A stretch of DNA of 64,000 nt, from the NCBI GenBank assembly GCA_026419785.1, contig JAODTK010001777.1:573501-637500 (forward strand), read 5' to 3'. Below are positions 1 through 10,299 of the stretch, in pieces. The translations under genes were made by a program, and so were the position numbers. The notes beneath the pieces are model-generated. The model saw only the letters and a list, made by a program, of their open reading frames with translations. It did not search any database and was not told where the DNA came from. This DNA is from Sclerodactyla briareus (Eukaryota; Echinodermata; Holothuroidea; Dendrochirotida; Sclerodactylidae). How positions within the stretch are numbered: position 1 is the stretch's first letter; each line of letters opens with the position of its first letter.

Positions 1-237
1 GTATAGCATGACTACTATCCCATCTGGGCCTGTTCTGAATCACCGGTGTTGTGTCTGAACATCATTATGTTCTTCATTGATATTGCAAGTTATGTGATTC
101 ACTAACCTGCTGACTGTTTCATTCCTGAGATAAGCATAGTCAGGTTTTCTTTGTTTTTGTGTTTTAGATTGTCAGAGCATTGTTAGCATTGTTATTCCAT
201 TCATATATGATTTCTATATCTTTTTCCCTCATACCAG

Positions 238-351
238 CCACAACCTGTACCTCCGACCCATGCCTCAATGGTGGTCGTTGCTACTATACTGATGACAGGT
301 TTCTCTGTGTGTGCTCTCCAAACTTCTCAGGAACACGCTGTGAAATATCAG
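238..351 (+). CDS. EGF-like domain exon 1 (intact)
   Basis: A 114-nt exon encoding one complete EGF-like module. It is preceded by a pyrimidine-rich acceptor ending in ataccag and followed by a donor starting gtatta. The first two bases complete a split codon and the last base starts one, so the exon is phase 1-1. All six cysteines are present with spacing C-4-C-5-C-8-C-1-C-8-C, and the NGG turn (CLNGGRC) and the SPNFSGTRC end are typical. Such modules occur in extracellular matrix and cell-surface proteins and fold by three disulfides. It is the first recognisable exon of the + strand EGF/CUB gene in this window. The reading frame stays open into the intron, but that extension is not supported as coding. 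There is no D-x-D/N-E-C calcium-binding start. The protein's identity beyond an EGF-repeat protein is not determinable. Confidence 0.85.
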
Positions 352-650
352 GTATTACATGCTTCTTTGTATTAGGTGCATATCATATTATTGATTCTTC
401 AGGGCGGAAGATGGGTCGAGTGGTATTAGTGACACTGGATGCAAAAATTCTGGCAGACACTTTTTCCATAGGTGTCTGTACTTGCGTTGCGAATGAACGA
501 TGGGCGAAATCTTGTTCTTCACTTCATGGTTCTGCTGTAATGGGGTGGACTTTCTTGGGTTACTGGGGTTTGTTACAGAATAGTACAATGAACCTCGTCC
601 ATGGGTGTGAGCAGTCCCGTAAACCTTCTTGAAAACTCGAGTGGTTGTGT

Positions 651-861
651 CCTGGATTCACTGATTGTCCTTTCGGAATGAGGACGTGAGATGGCGGCCC
701 CCGGGAGCGGTTGTGATTGGTTACACCCTTGCCTTGATATCATCCATGCACTAGTCATGAAGAGGAGGCGAGTTATCTCTGGTGTTCATCCGCAATCAAT
801 AGAGCCAGGGTTCCTTGAGGAGCCTAATTGGCTTCCTGGACCGTAGAAATCCATTCAAATC
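651..861. repeat. Interspersed repeat G, copy 1
   Basis: This stretch aligns by eye with 50692-50890. Shared blocks include ggcggcccccgggagc (here) against gcggtcccgggagc, then gcactagtc followed by gaagag and ggcgagtt, a block ending agggttcc, and finally attggcttcctg. The two copies differ by many small indels, so this is an old dispersed repeat, not a recent duplication. It lies in the intron after EGF exon 1. No coding capacity or target-site duplication was recognised, so its class is unknown. Confidence 0.55.
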
Positions 862-1357
862 AGTATTTATTCTCTACTACTGTTGAGAGCATGGTTTATT
901 ACATTGGAATATATTTGAATAAGAGATTGAAACCTGATCTAGTGAGAACTTAGCCTAAATGAATGAATGCTTTGTAATGGACTGTTCAAGTAACCCATGC
1001 AATACTCAGTGGGCCAGTAATGAAAGCATTGCAGCCACAACATCTAAAGGAAGAGGCAGTGTCTGCCACTAGCTTAAGGTTGAAGACGATAGCTGGGATG
1101 TAAAACTCAATGTTAACGTTAGAGTGATGGCCACTCCTGACTCAATTACACAGTGATTCTCCTAAATGTGAAAAATTTCTTGAAGCATTGTCCAATTTAG
1201 AGCATTAATAATTCTCATGCATTTCATTGACAGAATTTGGCAGTATGAGGGAGAGGTGGGTTGGAAGAACTCAAGCCCCCTAGCCCCAAACAGAAACTAC
1301 AACCCAGTGCCAATACATCTCCTTTGATGTTACCCTGTTCTTACCCCTTCCGTTCAG
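862..1357. other. Intronic sequence, no feature recognised
   Basis: AT-leaning single-copy-looking sequence. It contains no open frame with recognisable protein character and no repeat that I could match elsewhere in the window. Confidence 0.4.
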
Positions 1358-1495
1358 TTTACTGGATCCTTGTGACCAGCAATCCCTGTGGCCAAACGAT
1401 GGAACCTGTCTGCCACTCGGAATGGAGGTTTCGACTGCAGTGTGAGACGCGGCTTCATACGGGAATACATGCAAGGGCAAAGGAGTTGCAGTGGC
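1358..1495 (+). pseudogene. Degraded EGF-like exon
   Basis: After a good polypyrimidine tract and acceptor (ccgttcag) come pieces of an EGF module in three different frames. DPCDQQ covers the first cysteine, then NDGTC matches the NGGTC core, and NGGFDC followed by SVRRGF resembles the fourth to fifth cysteine region. At least two frame changes are needed to connect them and no clear sixth cysteine or donor site is visible. It may be a dead exon, or a real one damaged by assembly indels. The order and spacing of the pieces, together with neighbouring EGF exons on the same strand, are the reasons for the call. The right boundary is approximate. Confidence 0.4.
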
Positions 1496-2379
1496 CTGCA
1501 GCAATGACAGTTCATGCAACTGGGCAGATAGCCTGCTAAAGCAGACGATAGGGAGAGATGAAGCCGTTCCTACTAAAAATAGAGGGGGCTATCGCTCTTT
1601 AGAAATATACCAACCAGTTGAATCCACCAAAATATCGTCTGCAGGACTTCAATTGACAAATCCCCAAAAATTGGGATTTGGATATTACGATTCAGGTTAC
1701 GGAGATGTCATTCACAGTAGCACACGGGCGTTTGATCTGTGATGGGAGCAACCATGAATAGAGTCCGTGGAAAAATCGCCCCATTATATAGGTCATGAAC
1801 ATTTACAGAAGCACTGAAATAACTCTATACATAAACACGGAAAATGAGAATTTATCGAAGAATTAAAGCATTGAAGACTGAAAGTGAGGCGAAACACGTT
1901 GTTTCGGCTATGCGCAGGCATATTGCGGCTTGTTTGGTAGCGCTGCAGACCTTTCTGAAAAATATGAAATCTTCAAATGGGCAAAAAAAGAGAATATCCA
2001 TCTGTATTGCCAAAAATGGTTGGAAGTGTTCTGAATAATTTCAAATCAGACCAATAGTATAATTTTCCAGCGGACATGGACGTTTCCCGTAATTCAGTTA
2101 AAGAAATAATGTCCGATTGCGCCGATCAACTTTGTCGTCCAGCGCCACTAGTACTCCCATGATACAGCTCGACAGCGAGCAGAACGAAGTCGCACAAGCA
2201 TGGTTAGGCAAAGCACCGATTGGTTGAAGGGTTCATCTGACCACATATGAGTGAATGAGGCGATACGAGTGAACAAAGTCAAACGCCTGTATTAACAGGC
2301 TACTGGGCAGACTGCTTACACTGCAGTCCTGAAGCTTGTGGGGTTCTTGGTGTTACACACAATTCTTATCTCCAAGGTA
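1496..2379. other. Intronic sequence without recognised genes
   Basis: Short overlapping frames occur, but none shows domain motifs or protein-like composition. I could not match this stretch to the repeats seen elsewhere in the window. Confidence 0.35.
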
Positions 2380-3400
2380 CCGCTGGGGGTCAGTAGAGGG
2401 GTAATGTAGGCCCTAATGTGCATAATATAAAAGTATTTCGCCAAAAATCAGTAGGTGTGGTCCGTACATTATTGGCTCTGATGTGTTCGTTGTTCAGGAA
2501 TGTGAATCCATCATTAATAGCTTCGGGGAGAAATAAAGCACTGAGGAACGAGTAAACCATAGCTCCTGTGACAATTTCACTTGCTGTTAAAGGCTCATTG
2601 TATGTGCCTAAGTTGCATAATTATCCCAGTTTCCAACCCTGGTAAGAACTTCGCCAAACTCAGTAGTATGTCCTTGACATTTTTTAATCTGATGTGTTTG
2701 ATGTTCATGAGTCTTGAGTGAATTCCAATCAATCATAGCTTCTTTTAGAGTACACACTGAGAAACAAGCAAACCATAGCTCCTGTGACAATTGTGCTGTT
2801 ATAAGCTGCCCACAAGCAATGCTTCTTACCAACCAATTGATTAGATGATTAGCCTTCAAAGAATATGTAACATTTTCCCCTCTCTCTCTTGCCTGGGGAC
2901 TGGGGACGAATGTGGAGATTCTAAAGATAATTTGAAACATCCTTCACACTGCTGCGTGGGAATAGTTGTCGTGTGTGGGGAAGGCGGGGGAGGGGGTGTT
3001 GCTGGCTGGCCGGGGAAGGGGAGGGGGGGGGTTGGCATCCTGGCTGCTTGGAAAAATAAAAGGCAATGAATAATGAAGGAAAGGAGCCTGGCTGCTAAGG
3101 GGATTTAGAACCTTTCAGTTGGTTTTTGGGTCAAATAATTGAGAGGAGAGGGGGGGGGGGGGGTGGTGGTATGAGAACAGAAATCCATTACGGGCTTTTG
3201 TAATAAGAGTCAAACAATATTGGTCAGTTATTTTTTGGGGAATTTTTATATGTTTAATGTGAGAATATGTGATGTTTGTTTGACATGATGATGTTCTGCA
3301 TGAACTATTTGGTTCTGTATAGTGGTGTAGTGTATGTAATTATAGAAACAACTGATCGCGCACCAGGCGAGACCTTTTTGCGATTGCCTTGTTTTAATAA
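2380..3400. repeat. Interspersed repeat family B, copy 1
   Basis: One of three long copies of the same dispersed element (others at 14470-15670 and 33950-35165). Shared blocks are agcactgaggaacgagt followed by aaccatagctcctgtgacaa, a G-rich segment, ctggctgcttgg, aatgaataatgaagg, and a right end with actgatcgcgc and caggcgagac. Within this copy the agcactgagg block occurs once and a decayed second version follows about 200 bp later, suggesting an internal duplication. A G-run sits at 3150-3162. No protein is encoded. It is a non-coding repeat, possibly a non-autonomous transposon. Confidence 0.65.
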
Positions 3401-3885
3401 TATGACAGGGTGTGTTCCATCCGTCGTGTTATTATTGTCTTTGGATATCAGCTCTTGGAACAAGCTTTCAGCTTCCAGACAGAACGCAATCAGCTACTGG
3501 CTGGATATCAATCCCTCTACACCCTGTCCTCCCCCTGTAAAACTCAACAAACACCCTCTGATTAACTGAAATTACGTTGCTTGAAATACACTGTCACTAG
3601 AATGAACTACTATTAAAGTTTAGTATATGCCCGGACAGACGTCCCTGTTGTCTTGCTCTGTACCAGGCATGCTGCACCACATAGGCAGAACATAGGACGA
3701 ACAATTCCCACCCCCAACTGTAACATGCCAAGGGATACTACTATTTAAACCGAGTTTTACATTTGAGGTGGCAAAATGGTACTACACTGCCAGCATGCCA
3801 ATCATCTTCTCTGAGTGTTGAACCCCATCAAAACTCTAAGCCCCTACAATTACCCACTGGTCTATAGCTCTTTGCTACTGCACCA
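3401..3885. other. Intronic sequence, nothing recognised
   Basis: No repeat match, exon-like frame or RNA-like structure was found between repeat B and the SINE. Confidence 0.35.
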
Positions 3886-3887
3886 TG

Positions 3888-4135
3888 GTACCGAGTGGCC
3901 TGGCACAAATTGGTAGAGCGTCAGTCTTTCCCCGGGAAGTGGGGGTTCGATCTCCGGTCGAGTATACCAAAGACTTTGAAACAAATAGATCTGTTGCCTT
4001 CTGGCTGGATGCTCAGCATGAGGGATCGGAACAGGGACAAACGAGGGAGAGGCAATCGAATCTGCCGTCCGCAAGTGTGATTACACCCCCACCCCTACAT
4101 TCGCTAAACGGCCATGTCCTTGTGGAGGATTAGCA
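3888..4135 (+). mobile_element. tRNA-derived SINE, copy 1
   Basis: The head resembles a tRNA gene. An A-box-like segment (tggcacaaattggtagagcg) lies at 3901-3920 and a B box (ggttcgatctcc) at 3944-3955, the internal RNA polymerase III promoter of tRNA genes. The head is followed by a non-tRNA body with gctcagcatgagggat, ctgccgtccgcaagtgtg and cacccccac. The same body follows a second tRNA-like head at 9937-10140. A short SINE is therefore a better call than a tRNA gene: the anticodon arm is not cleanly foldable by eye and the body is shared. It lies in the intron before the second well-supported EGF exon. Confidence 0.65.
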
Positions 4136-4315
4136 AGCTGACATAGGTACATAGCCATCTGCAAAACCTTGTGTTCCTTGATAGGTTTGATCCTCTGTGA
4201 TCGGCAAGTATTACCATACGAAAAAAATATCTTCATATCAGGATAGACATAGAAATGGTGTCTTTTCAATACCTATATAATCATTATCTCCATCCTGTTT
4301 TTTTCCCCCCTACAG

Positions 4316-4429
4316 GTGACCCCTGCGAAGCTGTTTTCTGTACCAATGGTGGTACGTGTGTAGCTAGTGGAGCCACGGCCACCTGCCGACGGTATACCAG
4401 GATTCACCGGGCGTAACTGTGAAGAACAA
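4316..4429 (+). CDS. EGF-like domain exon with one frame break
   Basis: The acceptor is excellent (ttttttcccccctacag). The exon starts in phase 1 and reads DPCEAVFCTNGGTCVASG, giving the first three cysteines with spacing C-4-C-5-C, then reaches the fourth cysteine near 4384. Just after it the frame shifts, and the end of the module continues in another frame as GIPGFTGRNCEEQ with the sixth cysteine. The fifth cysteine falls at the break, consistent with loss of two bases. The donor is gtaaag at 4430 (or gtaatt at 4436). The length from acceptor to first donor is 114 nt, like its neighbours. The break may be an assembly indel or a true lesion. Confidence 0.7.
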
Positions 4430-5329
4430 GTAAAGGTAATTGTTATAAGAAGGAGATTGGTGGGAGGCAGGGTGTAATCGTGAGGTGGTAGGTACAGTAG
4501 CGTGTCTGCCCCCACCCTTCGTTCTTTCTGGTGTAGGAGAATGGCTGCACATGTAAAGCAGCCTTGTCTGTGTTTTACCAATGGTGCTCCCGGGAGCAGG
4601 AATTCTCCCCTACCTCATTACTGGGGGCAATGATCGAAAAGAGGAGGCGGAGATTTGAAGAGTGCCTTCACACCTAGAATTTGGAGGGCTCTACAATTTC
4701 CAACTAAAGATTTCCTTAGTCTGCTGTAGCACCTTCAGGTGGAAGAATAACACAACAGCGTATTTAGACAGCATGGTGTCTGACTGTGCTCCATCATGCA
4801 CAGAGGAGACATAAAAATTAAAATAGGTTCTCTCAGCCAAAATTGCTGAAATGAAATGACTCATTCATTCACCTGCCAATTTTCAGTTATTTTGTAGTCC
4901 ACAATAGATATAGTATTAGTGAAGTGAAAAATGACATAATGCTGTATGATAGCAAAAATTGTAATCTCACTAAGCAAAACTGAAAGTTAGCATGTACTGG
5001 ATCATAGCTTTGTGTCTCAGTTACCCTGCATACACTACCCTGTATAACATCCTATTAAACCTCATAGAAATCTGGGTAGTTGTTGTTAATAGCAATTATT
5101 GTGTCAACACACATTTGTAGTTCTTGTACATAGGGCTTGCTTGACTCGGAAACAGCAAATACAGATAGATCCATTTCCAGTTAATGTCAATCATTGATGC
5201 AATTACCTCTTCTTTGGTGTCCTTTTTTTCTTCTTTTCCTCCCTGCCCATCTAATCCTAAGATTTCAAAATAATTAAAATTAACTGTTCTTTGTTGTGAT
5301 AGTTTTTCCACTGCAATGTTTCTCCACAG

Positions 5330-5443
5330 TAAACCCTTGCATTTCCAACCCATGCTTCAACGGTGGAATCTGCTCATCCAATGGTCTGATGTTTGTGTGC
5401 CAATGTGCTGCAGGCTTTGCTGGTACCAACTGTCAGACAAGAG
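5330..5443 (+). CDS. EGF-like domain exon (intact)
   Basis: A 114-nt, phase 1-1 exon between acceptor tttctccacag and donor gtaacta. It encodes NPCISNPCFNGGICSSNG and continues to AAGFAGTNCQTR. All six cysteines are present, with spacing C-4-C-5-C-8-C-1-C-8-C, the same as exon 1. The aromatic FVC before the fourth cysteine and the GFAG turn before the sixth are standard EGF features. There is no calcium-binding signature. Same size, phase and strand as the exon at 238 show it belongs to the same gene or to a closely related EGF-repeat gene. Confidence 0.88.
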
Positions 5444-5743
5444 GTAACTACATCAGCCCTTCCCCTAGTAACATATGGGGGAGATCAATGTCAATGTGTG
5501 TATCAAGTCAAAACAAAAAAAAAACTCTACTGGTGCTTTTATTTACCAACTGAGTAGTTTCTGGTGGTTGACGACACGATGTGTGTCGGGGAGAGTGGGT
5601 ATAGTTTAGTCAGTGTGTGTAGTTTCGAACAGCTAAGACTGTTGGGTGCTAGATCTAATAGGGTGGATCATGATCCGCCGTCAGGCAAGAGTTTTAAACT
5701 CACAACTGTTGATCAAACATGGTCTTGGTCTCGGATAATGCAT

Positions 5744-5769
5744 CGGAACCCAACGGTTTGTGGGTTCCG
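5744..5769. repeat. Short perfect inverted repeat (hairpin)
   Basis: CGGAACCCA at 5744-5752 is the exact reverse complement of TGGGTTCCG at 5761-5769, with an 8-base loop. It lies in intronic sequence just before the 5.8 kb minisatellite. Function unknown. Confidence 0.6.
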
Positions 5770-5824
5770 TCTCCAGAGGAGGCATGCTGGTTTCTACTCT
5801 AGTAGAAGAATCATAATGTTGTTG

Positions 5825-6833
5825 CGTGTGTCAGCACTGTTATTGTTGAGTCAGTGAATGGTTTGATGGTTGAGTCATTGTCATGATGTGTATGTGCTGT
5901 GTCAAGCACTGTTTTTATTTATTGAGTGAGCAGTGGCAATGTTGATAGTTGAGTCGTGGCATGTATGTGTGGTGCGTGTGATCTGGCACTGTTTATTGAT
6001 TGAGTCGGTGGCAATGTTTTGATGGTTGAGTCAGTGGCAATGTATTTGTGTGTGCACTGTCACCTGTTTGGTGGTTGATTCAGTTGGCAATGAGGTGTGT
6101 GCATGTGTCAAGCACTGTTTGGTGGTCGAGTCAGTGGCAATGTATGCGTTTGTGTGTCGAGCACTGTTTTAGTGATTGAGTCAGTAGCCTTGTTTGGTGG
6201 TTAGTCAGTGGGAATGTTTGGTGGTTGTAGTCAGTGGCACTGTTTTTGGTGGTTCAGTCTTGGCCATGTTTGGTGGTTGAAGTCAGTGTGCAATGTGTGG
6301 GGAGTGTGTGTCAAGCCTTGTTCAGTGGTTGAATCAGTGGGCAAGGTGTGTGTGGTGCCCCGTGTCAAGCACTGTTTGGTGGTTGCGTCGGTGGCAATGT
6401 ATTGTGTGTGCACGTGTTCAAGCACTGTTTGGTGGTTGAGGTCAGTGGCAATGTATGGCGTGTGTGCACATGGTTAAGCACTGTTTGGTGGTTGAGTCCA
6501 GTGGCACTTGTGTCTGTGTTGTGTGTCAGCACGTTCGTGGTTTAGTCGTGGCATGTATGTGGTGTGTGTGTTCGTGGTGTCTAAGCACTGTTTAATTTTC
6601 GTGCATGTGACAGCCCCTGTTTGGTGTTGACTCAATCGCAATTTCTGTGTCTGTGTGCCTATGTGCAGCACAGTGATCAGTGGTTGTGTAAGTGGAACAA
6701 AGTATGTGTGTGTTGTCAATCACTGTTTACTACTGGTGAGTCATGCATGTGTGTAGGTGTGTGTGAAGCTCTTGTGGGGTTGATCAGTGCAATGATGTGT
6801 GTGTGTGTGTGTGTGTCAACACTGTTTGGGGCT
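5825..6833. repeat. Minisatellite, about 55-65 bp unit
   Basis: About 15 imperfect copies of a G/T-rich unit built from tcaagcactgtttggtggtt, gagtcagtggcaatg and a variable gtgtgtg stretch. The unit length varies because of the embedded GT microsatellite and frequent indels. Open frames rich in Val, Cys and Trp across it on both strands are by-products of the repeat. Two further decayed units are carried inside the following tandem blocks at about 6966 and 7421. Confidence 0.85.
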
Positions 6834-6932
6834 TTCGAATAACTGGGACACTGGTTGGATGACAGACATATATGGGTTTGGTCACTCCCAATCTCCTGAA
6901 CAAAACGTCAGACACGAGTTTGCTATGACAAC

Positions 6933-7905
6933 CCCCCCCCCCCCATCTCATAACATGAAGAATGGGTGGTTGGTCAGTATCAATTATGTGTGTCCAGCAC
7001 TGTTTGAAGGTTTTATTAACAATATTAAAATATCTCATTCTTATATATAAGCGCTCTCCAGTAAGGACCCTGCTCAAAGCGCTTTACAATATTACCCCTG
7101 ATTATAGTGACTTGCAAACCCGACCCATACAGCACGCACCTCCTCCTTGTTCTCTCCCAACTTTGGGACTTCCCAATTCAACAGCCCCATTGGTACTCGT
7201 AGCTCTCACCTCGCAATACCCACTTCAACACATGGGTGGCGTGGGCATTTCAAGAGACACATGCCTGTCCAACAGCACTGTGAAAAGTCCTTGTCTTCCC
7301 AATGGGCTCCGAACTTGCGATCAATGGTTTTGCATCCTGGACCTCTACCAAGACTGAGCTGATCTGCCTCCCACTAATAAACCCCCCCCCCCCCAAATCT
7401 CATTACATGAAGGAATGCGGTGGTTGAGTCAGTATCAATGTATGCTGTGTCAGCCACGGTTTGATGGTGTTTTAACAATATTAATAATATTCATTCTTTA
7501 TATAGCCCGCCTCGTCCAGTTAAGGACATGCTCCAAAGACGCTATTAACAGATATTACCCTGTTAGAGTGACTTGTCAAACCCGCACTCTATACAGCACG
7601 CACTCCTGCTTGTTCTCTCCCAACTTTGGGACTTCCCAATATCAAGCAGCACAGGTGGTACTCTAGCTCTCACCTCGCAAATACCCACTTCAACACTATG
7701 GGTGAGCGTGGGCCATCAGTCAGGAGAGACATGCCTTGTCCAAACGCACTGCGGAAAAGTCCTGGGCTTCCAATGGGCTCCGAACTCGCAAATAATGCTT
7801 TTGCAGTCTGGAGCCTCTACAGACTGAGATGATCTGCTATCCCTACGAATAGAACCCCCCCCCCCCTCCGACCATCAGGTATGAAGAGACGTGGTGGTTG
7901 AGTGA
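6933..7905. repeat. Tandem 450-470 bp block, two copies plus a third start
   Basis: Each block opens with a poly-C run (6933, 7382, 7855) followed by catgaag, a remnant of the upstream minisatellite, an AT stretch, then tatatag with gctcaaagcgctttacaat and actttgggacttcccaat, and closes with a poly-C run. Blocks one and two agree almost throughout apart from small indels; the third breaks off at about 7905. The inner part looks like an interspersed element that was caught and amplified together with the minisatellite. No protein is encoded. Confidence 0.8.
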
Positions 7906-8290
7906 CAAGTAGTTTGGGGGAGTGAATAAGATACGCGAGGGTGCTCAACTGTTATAGGAAAGTTGAATAAGCGAGTCATCTCAAACTGCCCTTCCGCAAT
8001 CAGCTTACAGGTAATTTGTGGTTTTGCTTGCAATACAAAATGGATCAATCAGCTCAATCTTCGGATGTAGTTGAGATTGGGTGACGTGGGTAGGTGGGTA
8101 GTAGGGTATACAATGAATACTCAGTATGACACCTTAAGCCTAACCTAATGTATCTGTGTGTCTGCTATCTTATACACGGTCCCCAATTAGCATCAGGTGG
8201 AGGGAGAAAAGTTGATGTTGTTGTATGCATCAAAGACAATTTTCTATAATTCCGGCAGGACGGTCATTGCAAAGAATCGAGTCGATAAAA
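7906..8290. other. Intronic sequence, nothing recognised
   Basis: No convincing exon or repeat was seen in this stretch. Confidence 0.3.
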
Positions 8291-8299
8291 TAGCTGTTT

Positions 8300-8580
8300 C
8301 TTTGTTGACAGTTCCCCTTGTAGCCGATACCATGCAGGAATGGAGAGTGGGTACATGTTCGAGCTCTCAGGAACCAAGATAGATGTCATGCAGCCGCCCT
8401 TCGTGGTCAAAAACTGCCTTGAAATGGTGAGATTGCAGAATTCCGACACCTCAGTGCAGGAGGCCAGTTCAGTGTAGAGATTAAATCTGCTTTCTCGGCA
8501 ACAGTCAAAAAATGGAAGCCACTCCTCAAACGTTCAGTCATGATGATTCCTATTTGCACTATGAAGATTCCACATGTTCA
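8300..8580 (+). other. Possible decayed coding segment of unknown type
   Basis: From about 8325 one frame reads RYHAGMESGYMFELSG and stays open for about 50 codons to EASSV and a stop. A shift then gives VEIKSAFSATVKKWKPLL. The composition is protein-like, but I recognise no domain and see no clean splice pair. It could be a diverged exon of the EGF/CUB gene, a retroelement scrap, or chance. Kept only as a low-confidence candidate. Confidence 0.18.
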
Positions 8581-8589
8581 ACATTGACC

Positions 8590-9440
8590 TGCTGAGGATT
8601 CAAGCCCCCTTGTTAATGGCCTACGGTGCACCCCAATACAGACAAAGTAAGTCATTGGTGAGGGGCTTATATAGTGCTTGTACAGTTTACAACCATGGCG
8701 ATAATTGTAGAGAGAAATGAGATCTTGATGCATTGGCTTGTGAATGGAAGGAGGACGGTTCCTCAGGGGATATCGAGTCGGCTTGTAGTACATTCATTCA
8801 GAGTAATAATATTTAGAGGAATATACTGGGTAGCCAGTTTTGAAAGTGATTTTAAGAATGATGAAGACATCATAGTGGGAGCTAGGAAATCCAAGACAAT
8901 AGCCAAGGTTCTCTGCTGAAATACATGTTCAAAGACTGGCTCCCCTCGTATTTATCCCCCAATTCTGAATACTACCCAAATTTAAAAAAAAATGTAAACA
9001 CATTCTTTAAATTGTTCCGCCAAATATTTTCTAGCCAGGCCAGTCAGAGTCTGAGAAAAAATTCACTGATACCATTAACTTTGCATTACTCAGCACCATT
9101 TAATATAAAAAAAATCAATGTTTTCAAAGCTTCATCGGTTGTATGCCTGAATATGGACACATCTAGTGGTGACCACACAGTGTTTCCACTATAGCATCAA
9201 TCCAGAACGGCAATCAATTCAGTTCATAGTTTGTGATTATGACTGGTTGGTTACCAGTGACTTCCACCGATAAACACTCAGGTAATATAAAATATGCAAA
9301 TCACCAATTGCAATCAAATCCTTTGGACTCTATATAATCCAATCGATTACAGGAACAGAAAAGAGCATTTTGATCATTGTTCATTTGTGAAGTTTTTTGT
9401 GTATTTTTGAACCTTCTTTTTTTTTGCCTTTTTTCTTCTC
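8590..9440. other. Intronic AT-rich sequence
   Basis: Only short frames without domain motifs. A long pyrimidine tract near the right end belongs to the acceptor of the next EGF exon. Confidence 0.4.
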
Positions 9441-9448
9441 CATTTCAG

Positions 9449-9558
9449 ATGACTGCCCATAGAGGCTGTGCCAATGGTGGTCTCTGTACCTTGGATGTTG
9501 CCCATGAGGTCTTTACCTGTGATTGTCCCATGGCTTTGCGCAACCAGTGTCCTGACAC
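9449..9558 (+). CDS. EGF-like domain exon with frame breaks
   Basis: A strong acceptor (tttttcttctccatttcag) opens the exon. In the expected phase 1 it starts DCP and hits a stop. One base over, the main frame reads GCANGGLCTLDVAHEVFT and then CDC, giving the second to fifth cysteines of an EGF module, and ends with a cysteine in NQC. The last segment PMALRNQC looks like the usual PxGFxGxxC with bases missing. The donor is gtaagg at 9559. The length is 110 nt instead of 114, and the exit phase is 2 instead of 1, both explained by a small net deletion. EGF identity is clear; integrity is not. Confidence 0.65.
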
Positions 9559-9936
9559 GTAAGGCTCATCAGTAACTGGACGACTTCCTTTCTCTTTCCA
9601 TTCCCACTCAGGTAGCAGTTGTCAGCAGGGTGGATGGTCTGGTGGGAGTGTCTGGTGGAATGGTCTGGGTGGGTTGTTCCGGTGACTTTAATATTTGGCC
9701 GTCTCACTACACCATTCACTTTAAACATGTATCACAATTTCAATTTTCTATTTATGGGTCCCTGACATCACATAATAAAATGTCTCGGTAATTCAACAAT
9801 ATGAAAACTGTGAGAAATTACCCATCAAAAAGGGTTCAATGTGGGCCTTCACAAACCCTATAACTGGAAGCTATTGTTGTGTAATCAACCATTGCCCAAC
9901 ACTCAGGTCCTCAACCTGTCTCCTAACGCACTTTCA

Positions 9937-10140
9937 CAAGTGGTTGGCACGTGGTAGAACATTGGCCTTTCACTCAGGAGACTGGGAGTGGCCCCGGTTG
10001 GTTCGTACCCGAAGACTCAACATGGGTTCCTGCTTGGCCTCTCTCCCTGGTCGCTCAGCATGAGGGATTGGATCAGGCGTAGGCCATACAGCAAGCTGCC
10101 GTCTGCACGTGATCACCCCCACATTAAGGTTACCGCCAAG
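9937..10140 (+). mobile_element. tRNA-derived SINE, copy 2
   Basis: An A-box-like segment (tggcacgtggtagaac) lies at 9945-9960 and a B-box-like ggttcgtaccc at 10000-10010. The downstream body contains gctcagcatgagggat and ctgccgtctgcacgtg followed by cacccccac, matching the SINE at 3888-4135. The head is more diverged than in copy 1. Confidence 0.6.
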
Positions 10141-10299
10141 AGGCAGTGCTTTTTTTTGTAGGCCTGGTGAGCGATTCGCAGCTGACAATGTGGTGCAGTA
10201 TCCAGGTCTGCACCCCTGCTTGGCCTTGAATAGGTTTGATCCACAGATTAATTGCTGGCATGGGGCCGGGCGTAACTTGCTTTATCCCTGGTTTTATTG

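Noticed and set aside
4553-4610. Second EGF piece (PCLCFTNG) just after the 4316 exon
   Set aside because: Only one short cysteine/NG match, no splice sites and no continuation of the module.
5825-6833. Val/Trp/Cys-rich frames in the 5.8-6.8 kb region
   Set aside because: They arise from the G/T-rich minisatellite unit.
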